This document shows positions 1 to 6,849 of a DNA stretch of 11,633 nt, in pieces. The position numbers and the translations under genes are program-made. Below the pieces are notes generated by a model. It had not been told where the DNA came from. It saw only the letters and a program-made list of their open reading frames with translations, and did no database searches. Source of the DNA: Candidatus Dadabacteria bacterium (GTDB taxonomy: Bacteria > Desulfobacterota_D > UBA1144 > Nemesobacterales > Nemesobacteraceae); NCBI GenBank assembly GCA_026709745.1, contig JAPOSJ010000222.1, positions 1 through 11,633 of the forward strand. The letters are read 5' to 3'. Position 1 is the stretch's first letter. Each line of letters begins with the position of its first letter.

Positions 1-753
1 TACGGTCCTGTCGCGGACAACGCGGGCGGTATCGCGGAAATGTCGGAACTGGGCACGGATGTGAGAAAAATCACGGACAAGCTTGATTCTCTTGGAAACA
101 CCACTGCAGCCATAGGAAAAGGGTTTGCCATCGGTTCCGCTGCTCTCTCAGCCCTAGCACTTTTTGCCGCGTACACAAACGCCGTCGGGCTCTCTTCAAT
201 CGACATTACCCAACCCAAGGTAGTGGCGGGAATGCTGATAGGAGGAACCATCCCGTTTTTTATAGGTGCTCTGACCATGGGTTCCGTAGGAAGATCGGCA
301 CAGCAGATGGTGGAGGAAGTAAGGAGGCAGTTCAGGGAAATAAGCGGACTTCTTGAAGGAAAATCCACGCCTGACTACTCAAGGTGCGTCAAGATAAGCA
401 CCGACTCTTCGCTGAAAGAGATGATACTTCCGGGCATTATCGCCATAGTGGTGCCACTCGTAATAGGCTTCGCCCTTGGAGAGGAAGCCCTTGGAGGTTT
501 TCTAGCGGGAGCGGTTGTCGCAGGAGTCATGCTCGCGCTTATGATGGCAAACTCAGGAGGAGCCTGGGACAACGCGAAAAAGTTCATAGAGGAGGGCAAT
601 CTGGGAGGAAAAGGATCGGAGGCCCATAAGGCCGCCGTTGTTGGAGACACAATAGGAGATCCGTTTAAGGATACTTCCGGACCGGCAATGAACATTCTTA
701 TCAAGCTCATGTCCATAGTATCGCTTGTCGTGGCTCCTCTTCTTATAATATAA
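1..753 (+). CDS. hppA: Membrane-bound K+-dependent pyrophosphatase, C-terminal part (5' end outside window)
   Basis: This is the last 250 residues of a membrane pyrophosphatase, which couples PPi hydrolysis to pumping H+ or Na+ across the cytoplasmic membrane. The reading frame is open from base 1, so the gene is cut by the window edge; the ATG at 40 is internal. Family hallmarks are the GPVADNAGGIAEM segment at the edge, GNTTAAIGKG (94-123), and the C-terminal GDTIGDPFKDTSGP block with its Asp/Lys substrate-site residues, followed by a final hydrophobic helix. Several other hydrophobic segments lie between. In this family, Ala and Gly at the two positions after GNTT (codons 106-108 and 115-117) mark the K+-dependent class; the K+-independent class has Lys and Thr. 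The residues that decide H+ versus Na+ transport lie upstream and cannot be read. The gene ends just before a GC-rich hairpin. Confidence 0.95.
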   Translation, partial: YGPVADNAGGIAEMSELGTDVRKITDKLDSLGNTTAAIGKGFAIGSAALSALALFAAYTNAVGLSSIDITQPKVVAGMLIGGTIPFFIGALTMGSVGRSAQQMVEEVRRQFREISGLLEGKSTPDYSRCVKISTDSSLKEMILPGIIAIVVPLVIGFALGEEALGGFLAGAVVAGVMLALMMANSGGAWDNAKKFIEEGNLGGKGSEAHKAAVVGDTIGDPFKDTSGPAMNILIKLMSIVSLVVAPLLII

Positions 754-771
754 ATGCAGGCTTTACCCACA

Positions 772-798
772 GGCGGGGCCCCGAAAGACGGCCCCGCC
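772..798 (+). terminator. GC-rich hairpin after hppA, probable terminator
   Basis: A perfect 9-bp inverted repeat, GGCGGGGCC (772-780) and GGCCCCGCC (790-798), encloses a 9-nt loop. It starts 18 bases after the hppA stop. What follows (ATTATTTA) is T-rich but not an uninterrupted U tract, so it may be a weak intrinsic terminator or a 3'-end stabilising hairpin. Its position between hppA and the rpsF promoter supports a terminator. Confidence 0.65.
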
Positions 799-802
799 AT
801 TA

Positions 803-832
803 TTTACACAGTTTGCGAAAATTGAGTATATT
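803..832 (+). promoter_or_regulatory. Putative sigma70-type promoter of the rpsF operon
   Basis: TTTACA at 803-808 matches the -35 consensus at five of six positions. TATATT at 827-832 is a reasonable -10, with an 18-bp spacer. Transcription would begin near 839, directly before the leader hairpins. This is called from consensus matching only. Confidence 0.55.
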
Positions 833-838
833 ATTTTT

Positions 839-903
839 TCTGTTGCTCCTGACCATTCATATAGAACTCAGGGGCCGAAGACCGAAACAGGAGGCAGCAA
901 AAC
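839..903 (+). promoter_or_regulatory. Structured rpsF leader with two alternative hairpins, probable S6:S18 autoregulatory site
   Basis: Two stems compete for the same bases. Stem A pairs TGTTGC-TCCTG (841-851) with CAGGA-GCAGCA (888-892 and 894-899), leaving G893 bulged and one G-U pair; it buries the AGGAGG site at 889-894. Stem B pairs GCTCCTGA (845-852) with TCAGGGGC (868-875), with one G-U pair and a 15-nt loop; it leaves the ribosome site free. CCGAA occurs twice between the arms (875-879 and 882-886). In many bacteria the S6:S18 complex is known to repress its own operon by binding a leader structure with a conserved CCG element that mimics its 16S rRNA site. Assigning this leader to that class is inference from position, SD sequestration and the CCG triplets. 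Confidence 0.6.
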
Positions 904-1347
904 ATGGCTATTGAGCCAAGTAAGTACGAAACGCTTTATCTGGTAAGACCGGATATATCACCCGAAGATCTTCTCACAATCCAGAACAGGGTTGAGCAGA
1001 GCGTGACCGCAAACAGCGGGAAAATCATAAAATCAGAAAAATGGGCAGAAAGAGACCTTGCCTACCGAATAGACAACTATACAAGGGGGATTTACTACAT
1101 AGTCGTTTACGAGGCTGAACCAAAAGCCGTAACTGATATAGAAAGGTATTTTAATCTCTCAAAAAACAATGTTCTGCGGTTCATGACCGTAAAGTACATT
1201 GAGGAAGAGCAGAAAAAAACCGCGCCCGTCGTGGAGAAAACTATTCCTCCACAAGCATCTGAACAAGCAGACCAGAGCGCTTTTCAGACTCCGACTTCAC
1301 AGGAGCCCAAGAACGAAAAGAAAAGCGAAGGAGAAGAGCAGTCATGA
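904..1347 (+). CDS. rpsF: 30S ribosomal protein bS6
   Basis: bS6 binds the 30S platform as a heterodimer with bS18. The core (residues 1-100) contains the typical YETLYLVRPD strand, the KWAERDLAYRI segment and RGIYYIVVYEAEP. At 147 residues it is longer than a minimal S6; the extra tail (about 101-147) is Lys/Glu/Gln/Ser-rich and probably disordered, as in other S6 proteins with long acidic tails. The start is set by AGGAGG at 889-894, nine bases before the ATG. The stop overlaps the rpsR start by four bases (ATGA), so rpsF and rpsR are probably translationally coupled, which suits a 1:1 complex. The ribosome site can be hidden by the leader hairpin. Confidence 0.97.
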   Translation: MAIEPSKYETLYLVRPDISPEDLLTIQNRVEQSVTANSGKIIKSEKWAERDLAYRIDNYTRGIYYIVVYEAEPKAVTDIERYFNLSKNNVLRFMTVKYIEEEQKKTAPVVEKTIPPQASEQADQSAFQTPTSQEPKNEKKSEGEEQS

Positions 1348-1598
1348 GCAGAAGACCAACAACAGGCGGGGGAAGAAGATTTTACTCGCGCAGAAAAAAG
1401 CCCAGAGATCTTGCCAAGGAAGGAAAACAGATAGATTATAAGGACACGGAACTTCTCTCTCAGTTCATTACCGAGAGAAAGAAAATATTGCCCAAGAGAA
1501 ATACCGGGCTGTCAAGACAGGAACAGAGCAAGGTGGCGACTGCGATAAAAAGGGCTCGTTTCATGGCCCTTTTGCCCTACACCGTTACTCACAAGTGA
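1344..1598 (+). CDS. rpsR: 30S ribosomal protein bS18
   Basis: bS18 is the partner of bS6 on the 30S platform. The 84-residue protein has the basic N-terminus (RRFYSRRKKP) and the family core IDYKDTELLSQFITERKKILP, then KRARFMALLPYT. AAGGAG at 1328-1333, inside the end of rpsF, serves as ribosome site. The region before IDYKD contains no cysteine, whereas many bS18 proteins carry a zinc-ligand-like Cys pair there; this copy is therefore of the Cys-free type. It overlaps rpsF by four bases and is followed after 13 bases by rplI, the common rpsF-rpsR-rplI order. Confidence 0.96.
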   Translation: MSRRPTTGGGRRFYSRRKKPRDLAKEGKQIDYKDTELLSQFITERKKILPKRNTGLSRQEQSKVATAIKRARFMALLPYTVTHK

Positions 1599-1611
1599 TT
1601 CGAGGTAAACA

Positions 1612-2064
1612 ATGAAAGTAATTCTAATTTCCGACGTGGAAAATATAGGGACCGTAGGAGAAGTAAAGGATGTAAAAAACGGGATGGCGAGAAATTACCT
1701 TATTCCCCGCAAGCTTGCCGTGAAGGCGACAGAATCAAACCTCAGGGCATGGAAAAGCAAGATAGAGGCAATAAGACTTCGCAGAACCGAAATTCTTGAG
1801 AATGCAAAGGCTCTCGCAGAGAAACTCAAGGGACTTGAAATCTTCATACACGCCAAATCTGGCGAGGGAGACCGGCTGTTCGGATCTGTCACATCGCAGA
1901 ACATTTCCGACGCTCTCGGAGAAAAGGGATTCGACATATCAAGAAGGAATATAGACCTTGAGAGTGCAATAAAAGCACTTGGTACATACTCGATTCCCCT
2001 TAAGCTGCATACGGAGGTAACTCAGGAGATAACCCTTAACGTTACAAAGGAAGAAGAAAAGTAG
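1612..2064 (+). CDS. rplI: 50S ribosomal protein bL9
   Basis: bL9 is a two-domain protein of the large subunit, with an N-terminal domain on 23S rRNA, a long connecting helix and a C-terminal domain projecting from the ribosome. The signature GTVGEVKDVKNGMARNYLIP lies at about residues 13-32, a charged helix follows (about 41-75), and the C-terminal domain contains the GDRLFGSVTSQNI segment. The 150-residue length is normal. GAGG at 1602-1605 precedes the ATG by six bases. It is the third gene of the S6-S18-L9 operon. In many bacteria dnaB or another replication gene follows; here a thi4-like gene follows instead. Confidence 0.97.
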   Translation: MKVILISDVENIGTVGEVKDVKNGMARNYLIPRKLAVKATESNLRAWKSKIEAIRLRRTEILENAKALAEKLKGLEIFIHAKSGEGDRLFGSVTSQNISDALGEKGFDISRRNIDLESAIKALGTYSIPLKLHTEVTQEITLNVTKEEEK

Positions 2065-2106
2065 CCATAGCAAAGTATTATTGACATTTTCAGAGGAGAA
2101 TAATAC

Positions 2107-2916
2107 ATGTCAGACAGTTTACAAACCCCCAAGTTCGCTCCTGTAGGAGAAAAAGAAGTCACCCGGGCCATAGTCGAGGGATTCTCTGATGAATTCAGCG
2201 AATATATTACAAGTGACGTCATAATAGTCGGCGCAGGACCAAGCGGGCTCGTGGCGGCGAAGGACATAGCTAAAAAGAAGTATAAGGTTCTGCTCGTCGA
2301 AAGAATGAACTACCTAGGAGGAGGGTTCTGGATCGGGGGATACCTTATGAACAAAGTGACGGTGCGCGCTCCGGGCGAAACGGTTCTTGATGAGATTGAA
2401 GTACCGTACGAGGAGGTCTCCGAGGGACTTTTCGTCGCTGACGGTCCCTATGCGTGCTCGAAGCTGATAGCTACGGCGTGCGAAGCCGGAGCGAAGATAA
2501 GGAATATGACACTGTTTGACGACCTGGTCTACAGGGAAAACGGCAGGGTAGCGGGCATAGTTATAAACTGGACCCCTATAGCAAATATGCCCAAAGAGAT
2601 AACCTGCCTTGATCCTGTCGCAATAGAATCGAAACTTGTAATAGACGCCACAGGTCATGACGCCTATTGCATCTCAAGACTCTCCCAGCAGGGTCTTTAC
2701 AGAAAACTCCCGGGCCACGGCTCAATGTGGGTGGAGAAGTCAGAAGAAGCCTTGGTTGAATACACTGGAGAGGTACACCCAGGTCTGCTCGCGTGCGGAA
2801 TGGCAGTTAACACCACTTTCGGGCTACCGAGAATGGGACCGACTTTCGGCGGGATGCTACTTTCGGGCAAAAAGGTAGCACAGGTGGCGATTAACATACT
2901 TGATGAAATGGACTGA
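2107..2916 (+). CDS. thi4: Thi4-family thiazole synthase with Cys at the sulfur-donor position
   Basis: Thi4 enzymes make the adenylated thiazole precursor of thiamine from NAD+ and glycine. Sulfur comes either from a Cys of the protein itself (suicidal type, as in yeast) or from sulfide (catalytic type, with His at that site, as in some methanogens). The 269-residue protein shows the dinucleotide-binding GAGPSG (42-47), the acidic residue E65 ending the second strand, GGGFWIGGYL (71-80), ATGHDA with H184, and PRMGPTFGGM (241-250). The donor position falls in EITCLDP, giving Cys167 (2605-2607). The start is supported by AGAGGAG at 2092-2098. It lies 42 bases after rplI, so it may share the ribosomal transcript; that gap is too short for a TPP riboswitch, and no other thiamine gene is visible. 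It is convergent with the next gene, 11 bases away. The family is clear; the enzyme mechanism is inferred. Confidence 0.9.
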   Translation: MSDSLQTPKFAPVGEKEVTRAIVEGFSDEFSEYITSDVIIVGAGPSGLVAAKDIAKKKYKVLLVERMNYLGGGFWIGGYLMNKVTVRAPGETVLDEIEVPYEEVSEGLFVADGPYACSKLIATACEAGAKIRNMTLFDDLVYRENGRVAGIVINWTPIANMPKEITCLDPVAIESKLVIDATGHDAYCISRLSQQGLYRKLPGHGSMWVEKSEEALVEYTGEVHPGLLACGMAVNTTFGLPRMGPTFGGMLLSGKKVAQVAINILDEMD

Positions 2917-2927
2917 TATCCACTGAT

Positions 2928-3710
2928 TTACTGTCCTTTTGCTATTTTCTCTATTTCGCCACCGCACTCCGCGCAGAGAGAACCCGGGTACTGGATATCG
3001 AGAACTTCTTTCTGCCAGTGCGAATTAAAAAGCGTGCACTTGCTATTTTCGCAGAACTCCTTCCCCGAGAAATTATACAGAAGGGGCTGAAGCACGTACA
3101 TCCCAGCTATTTTCGTTATTCTCTCGTCCCCGTAATCGATAAATTTTCCCCGAAACGCCTCGTCAAGTTCGGCCAGATCTCTTCCCGATCGGACAAACTC
3201 CGCCTTAAGAAAATAGTATTCTCTGGGTCTTGCCGGACCTTCTACAAGTCCCGATGTTGAAATAAAGGAAGGAAACCCAGAGATTATAACCCTTGCATGG
3301 TATCTACGGGACCCGTAAGTGCCAAGCAACCTGCCTGTAATAACAGCGTGAAAAACGTTTTTCGCAAGTTCCCCCGGATGCTTTCCAAGAAAGAACCTAG
3401 AGAATATCCTCTGAACCCAGAAAGCATCGTAAAGCTCCTTTTCAAAAGGCTCAGACGATGCGGACGCCCCATGGAAATCAACGGGCCTTTCAATGTCAAA
3501 AACCCTAGCCCTACGAAGAAGAGACTCAAGTTCAGCCATTTCCCCCGCTCCAAGTGATAAAAAGTCAAAAAAGTCCCCGCGAAACTCAACCGAAAGTCCA
3601 AGGTCCGATAGAAAATCCACCACCCCTTCCATGACAGGCGGGCGGGTGAGGCTGTCTGAATAAAGTTGTAAGGGAAACATCAGGAAAAATTCTGTTTTCT
3701 CAGAAGTCAC
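2928..3710 (-). CDS. Uncharacterised putative metallopeptidase-like protein (resembles DUF6775), four-Cys site, no HExxH
   Basis: I do not know a function for this 260-residue protein. The central YHARVIISGFPSFIS and STSGLVEGPARPREYY segments (about 137-166) and the C-terminal tail match my memory of the DUF6775 putative metallopeptidase family. The tail has C220-x4-C225 and C246-x2-C249, the spacing of the structural zinc site that follows the catalytic motif in archaemetzincins. The HExxHxxGxxHC motif expected to end at C220 instead reads PLLYNFSGKEFC (209-220): Gly and Cys are kept, but all three His and the Glu are gone. No signal peptide or membrane segment is evident, so it is probably cytoplasmic. 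The start used is GTG at 3708-3710, overlapping ridA by 11 bases; ATG at 3678-3680 (residue 11) is an alternative, and neither has a clear SD. It is the last gene of the five-gene cluster. Confidence 0.6.
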   Translation of the reverse strand: MTSEKTEFFLMFPLQLYSDSLTRPPVMEGVVDFLSDLGLSVEFRGDFFDFLSLGAGEMAELESLLRRARVFDIERPVDFHGASASSEPFEKELYDAFWVQRIFSRFFLGKHPGELAKNVFHAVITGRLLGTYGSRRYHARVIISGFPSFISTSGLVEGPARPREYYFLKAEFVRSGRDLAELDEAFRGKFIDYGDERITKIAGMYVLQPLLYNFSGKEFCENSKCTLFNSHWQKEVLDIQYPGSLCAECGGEIEKIAKGQ

Positions 3711-4170
3711 CGCCGGGCAGAAACTCGGCTATGATTTCGATTTCGACCGGTGAGTCCATCGGGAGCCCCAAAACCCCGACTGCGACCCTGGCATGGCGTC
3801 CGTTCTCAGAAAGAATATCTGAGAAAAGCTCAGAAGCTCCATTGACCACCTTGTGCTGTTCCGTAAAACCGGGGGCACTTGCCACATAACCCGTCACCTT
3901 AACGATTCTGCTGAGCTGACGCAGATCGTCCAATGTGTGGCTTATCACGGATAAGCCATTTATCGCTGCAAGTCTCGCTGCCTGAAAACCCTGCTCTACG
4001 GTAAGATCAGACCCCACCTTCCCCGTGAAACAAAGCGCTCCCCTCTCGACGGGAAGCTGGCCCGACACAAAAATCAAGTTGCCCGACACCATGGCGGGAA
4101 CATAGCTCCCAAGAGCGGGAACTTCCTCCGCAAGATCTATTCCGAGTTCCAAAAGTCTCTGTTTGATCAT
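3700..4170 (-). CDS. RidA/YjgF-family protein
   Basis: RidA-type proteins are small trimeric enzymes; the best known hydrolyse reactive enamine/imine intermediates released by PLP enzymes. This 156-residue member has the family strand NLIFVSGQLP (31-40), the helix around FQAARLAAINGL, and the C-terminal GRHARVAVGV and PVEIEIIAEF blocks. Arg128 in ARVAVG aligns with the Arg that binds the substrate carboxylate in RidA, and E143/E145 match the conserved C-terminal acidic position. The longer N-terminus (LELGIDLAEEVPALGSYVPA) is typical of a side subfamily, so true imine deaminase activity is not certain. Its ATG shares one base with the htrA stop (TAATG on the minus strand), a strong sign of coupled translation, and its end overlaps the next gene. 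Confidence 0.88.
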   Translation of the reverse strand: MIKQRLLELGIDLAEEVPALGSYVPAMVSGNLIFVSGQLPVERGALCFTGKVGSDLTVEQGFQAARLAAINGLSVISHTLDDLRQLSRIVKVTGYVASAPGFTEQHKVVNGASELFSDILSENGRHARVAVGVLGLPMDSPVEIEIIAEFLPGGDF

Positions 4171-5567
4171 TAATCTTCCCTTGTTTTCACTCCGACATAT
4201 ATTGTCCTGCCCCCGCGCTCAATGAGAAAAAGCAGGGTACCGCTTGATCTGTGCTTCTCAACGGCACGTTTGTACTCGTCAAGTCCGTTGACCGGATCTC
4301 CATTTGCCTCAAGTATTACGTCTCCTCTTCTGAGGCCCGATCCTGAAGCCAAACTCCTAGGCTCTACACTGGCTATAATAACCCCTCTCTCAGCCTGAAT
4401 CCTGAAGCGATTTCTAAGCTGCGGTGTTATCTCGCTTACCTCGATACCAAGATTCTCCTCAGCTTTAAGCTCGTCAACTGACTGCCCGGTTCTCTCATTT
4501 TCAGGATGTTCAATGAGTTTTATGGTGAAAACCATCTCCTTGCCATCGCGAAACACCCCGAATTCCGTATCAACCCCCGGTCTTGTAAGGGCAAGTTTTC
4601 TCACAAGTGTCGCGGCATCCTGAATCTTCTCTCCCTCAACGGAAACGATCAGGTCTCCCCTTCTCAGACCTGCCTGGTCCGCGGGGCTGCCCTCCTTTAC
4701 TTCAGACACAAGTCCTCCTTCATCCCGATCAATCCCCAGTGCCTCGGAAATTTCCGGCGTTACGTCCTGAATCATTATTCCGAGCCATCCCCTGATGACC
4801 CTCCCATGAACCTTCAGATGCTCAACTACGGTTTTGGCCATGTCCATGGGTATGGCAAAGCCGAGGCCCTGAGCACGGCGTATGACCGCAGTATTAACTC
4901 CCACCACTTTACCTTTATAGTTAAAAAGCGGCCCTCCGCTGTTTCCTGGATTAATCGCCGCGTCGGTCTGAATGAAGTTGTCATAGCGCCCGATTCCAAG
5001 TGCCCTGCCCTTTGCGCTGACTATTCCGGCGGTAACAGTGTGACCCAACCCGAAGGGGTTTCCGATGGCAAACACCCTGTCTCCTATCTCAAGGGCCGAG
5101 GAGTTGCCCATTTCCACGGCGGGAAGAGGCACCTGCGGATCAATTTTCAGAAGCGCCAGATCCGTCAGGGGATCGGTGCCGACTATTCTTGCAGAGTATC
5201 TTTCTCCACCCTCAAGTATCACCTCGATCTCCTCTGCTTTTCCCACGACATGGTTGTTGGTAACTATATAGCCGTCAGAACTCATTATTAAACCCGAGCC
5301 AAGCCCTCTGTTTCTGAACTCTCTCTCCGGCATTCGGTCTGAAAACCTTTCGAAAAACTTCCTGAAATATTCGTCCTGATAGGGCAAGACAAACGGCGAG
5401 GCTTTTATCACATTTGTCGTGCTTATGTTCACGACCGAAGGAGCAAGACGTTTTATCAAAGGCGAGATGGACTCTGAGGGGCTTTGGGAAAAAGCTTGCG
5501 AAACGAGAGTGGAGAAAAATGCTGCCGAGGCAAAAAGAAAAATCAGATTTTTAAATGCTTTCACCAT
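4170..5567 (-). CDS. htrA: HtrA/Deg-family periplasmic serine protease with two PDZ domains
   Basis: Secreted protease/chaperone of the DegP/DegQ type, which degrades or refolds damaged envelope proteins. Residues 1-27 form a Sec signal peptide (Lys-containing start, hydrophobic core, likely cleavage after A-F-S27). The trypsin-like domain carries the full triad: H106 in TNNHVV, D136 in DPLTDLALL and S210 in NPGNSGGP. Two PDZ domains follow, at about 258-350 (GWLGIMIQ, AGLRRGDLI) and 372-462 (LGIEVSEI, SGLRRGDVI). The 465-residue length is normal for DegP/DegQ, and all catalytic residues are present. A GGAG ribosome site (complement of 5576-5579) precedes the ATG. It lies 43 bases after the monooxygenase gene and is directly coupled to the RidA gene. 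No sigmaE-like promoter was recognised. Confidence 0.96.
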   Translation of the reverse strand: MVKAFKNLIFLFASAAFFSTLVSQAFSQSPSESISPLIKRLAPSVVNISTTNVIKASPFVLPYQDEYFRKFFERFSDRMPEREFRNRGLGSGLIMSSDGYIVTNNHVVGKAEEIEVILEGGERYSARIVGTDPLTDLALLKIDPQVPLPAVEMGNSSALEIGDRVFAIGNPFGLGHTVTAGIVSAKGRALGIGRYDNFIQTDAAINPGNSGGPLFNYKGKVVGVNTAVIRRAQGLGFAIPMDMAKTVVEHLKVHGRVIRGWLGIMIQDVTPEISEALGIDRDEGGLVSEVKEGSPADQAGLRRGDLIVSVEGEKIQDAATLVRKLALTRPGVDTEFGVFRDGKEMVFTIKLIEHPENERTGQSVDELKAEENLGIEVSEITPQLRNRFRIQAERGVIIASVEPRSLASGSGLRRGDVILEANGDPVNGLDEYKRAVEKHRSSGTLLFLIERGGRTIYVGVKTRED

Positions 5568-5610
5568 AGTTCAGACTCCGGGACAAGAAAATTTTAACTG
5601 TATGAAACCC

Positions 5611-6795
5611 TCACAGGGGATCTTTCAGCATACTGTCCCAGTACTTGAAAAGTTGCCTGCTTGAATACGCCTTCACAATGTAATCACGCACGGAGGAGAG
5701 AACGCTGCTTTCCGTATATATGAATTTTCCCATGATCCTTGACTGGTTCTGAACCTTATTCACCCTGGCTTTTCTTCTTGACTCATACTGCCAGAAAGCA
5801 TGAGAGAGATTCAGTGAATCGGTTCTACAGAGTTCCTCAGCCAGTACTGCGGCCGACTCCATTGCCATTGACGCACCGGCACCGGCATTTGGAAGTATGG
5901 CATGAACCGAATCTCCCGCAAGCACCACCCTTCCTCGGGACCAGCTATCCATCCTGAGGTCATTATACTCATCATAGTAAATATCACCGGGATCATCAAG
6001 ACTGCGCAGAATCTCCGGCACCACTCCCGCAAATCCGGAGAAGTTGCGGCGTATGTTCTCAACCCTCGTATCCACTGCATCAGGAACACCTGACTTTCTC
6101 CTTACGCTTGTGAAAACGGCAAGACGTCCGCGCGTCGGCCACATCCCGAGAAATTTCCCTTTTCCCCAGTACTCGATGATACCTTCGCCAGCGCAGAGAT
6201 TGCGACTGACCCAAAAGCCCCACCCGGACATACCGCTGTAGCGAAGTGGCACGTCGCCGAAAACTTTCTTTCTGACCCAGGACCTTATCCCGTCACATCC
6301 CACGACCAAGTCATAGGTCTGCGTGCTTCCGTCGCTGAACACAGTCTCGACTCCCTGTGGGGTATCCTCAAAAGAGGTAACAGTGGTGTTCATTCTGATT
6401 GAATCCCTGCTTACAGCATGCGTCAGTATCTCTATCAGATCAGGGCGGTAGATACTTATTATGGGGCCGTATTTTTCGACCACTGAATCAATCGTGTAAC
6501 TGTTTATGATTTTACCCCTGTAGTTTGAGATATTGTAATCGCTAAAAGCACAGCCGCGCTCCTTGAGCAGTTCGTATAATCTCAACCCCTTGAGTATCCT
6601 GCTTCCCGAAGGCCAGACCACTATTATGTACCCTACGTCTCCGAATCCCGAGGCCCTCTCGACCAGAGTTGGACGAAAACCTCGCTGCTCAAGAAGCCCG
6701 CAGAGTGTCAGTCCGGCAATACCACCACCGACGATAAGAATTTTCATGTCGGGGCCATAGCGGAGATGTCCATTTGAAGATATGGCAGTGCTCAT
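5611..6795 (-). CDS. FAD-dependent aromatic-hydroxylase-type monooxygenase
   Basis: This is a class A flavoprotein monooxygenase of the PHBH/UbiH/salicylate-hydroxylase superfamily, which uses NAD(P)H and O2 to hydroxylate or epoxidise a substrate. It shows the N-terminal FAD-binding GGGIAG (23-28) with acidic E46 after the second strand, the DG motif GCDGIR (166-171), and the GD motif VVLAGDSVHAILPNAGAG (290-307) that contacts the FAD ribityl and pyrophosphate. It has no transmembrane segment, although the C-terminal helix region is partly hydrophobic. The substrate cannot be told from sequence. The start is uncertain: ATG at 6795 gives 394 residues, while ATG at 6745-6747 (residue 17, MKILIVGGG) matches where relatives usually begin; neither has a convincing SD. 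It sits 54 bases after the acyl-CoA synthetase gene on the same strand. Confidence 0.88.
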   Translation of the reverse strand: MSTAISSNGHLRYGPDMKILIVGGGIAGLTLCGLLEQRGFRPTLVERASGFGDVGYIIVVWPSGSRILKGLRLYELLKERGCAFSDYNISNYRGKIINSYTIDSVVEKYGPIISIYRPDLIEILTHAVSRDSIRMNTTVTSFEDTPQGVETVFSDGSTQTYDLVVGCDGIRSWVRKKVFGDVPLRYSGMSGWGFWVSRNLCAGEGIIEYWGKGKFLGMWPTRGRLAVFTSVRRKSGVPDAVDTRVENIRRNFSGFAGVVPEILRSLDDPGDIYYDEYNDLRMDSWSRGRVVLAGDSVHAILPNAGAGASMAMESAAVLAEELCRTDSLNLSHAFWQYESRRKARVNKVQNQSRIMGKFIYTESSVLSSVRDYIVKAYSSRQLFKYWDSMLKDPL

Positions 6796-6849
6796 GGTTC
6801 TGTCAAATTTACCATTAAAATCCTAAAAGACTGTATTCAGTTAAGGGAA

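Noticed and set aside
375..800. Minus-strand open frame of 141 codons opposite hppA
   Set aside because: It is antisense to conserved pyrophosphatase sequence and runs through the terminator hairpin.
2081..2106. TTGACA at 2081-2086 with TAATAC at 2101-2106, as a promoter for thi4
   Set aside because: The spacer is only 14 bases and the -10 abuts the start codon, so transcription would begin inside the gene; the same bases include the thi4 ribosome site.
2065..2106. TPP riboswitch upstream of thi4
   Set aside because: The gap is 42 bases, too short for the aptamer, and no THI-box-like sequence is present.
4506..5291. Plus-strand open frame of 261 codons opposite htrA
   Set aside because: It lies wholly antisense to a clear HtrA protease with full motifs, and its translation shows no recognisable domain or composition of a real protein.
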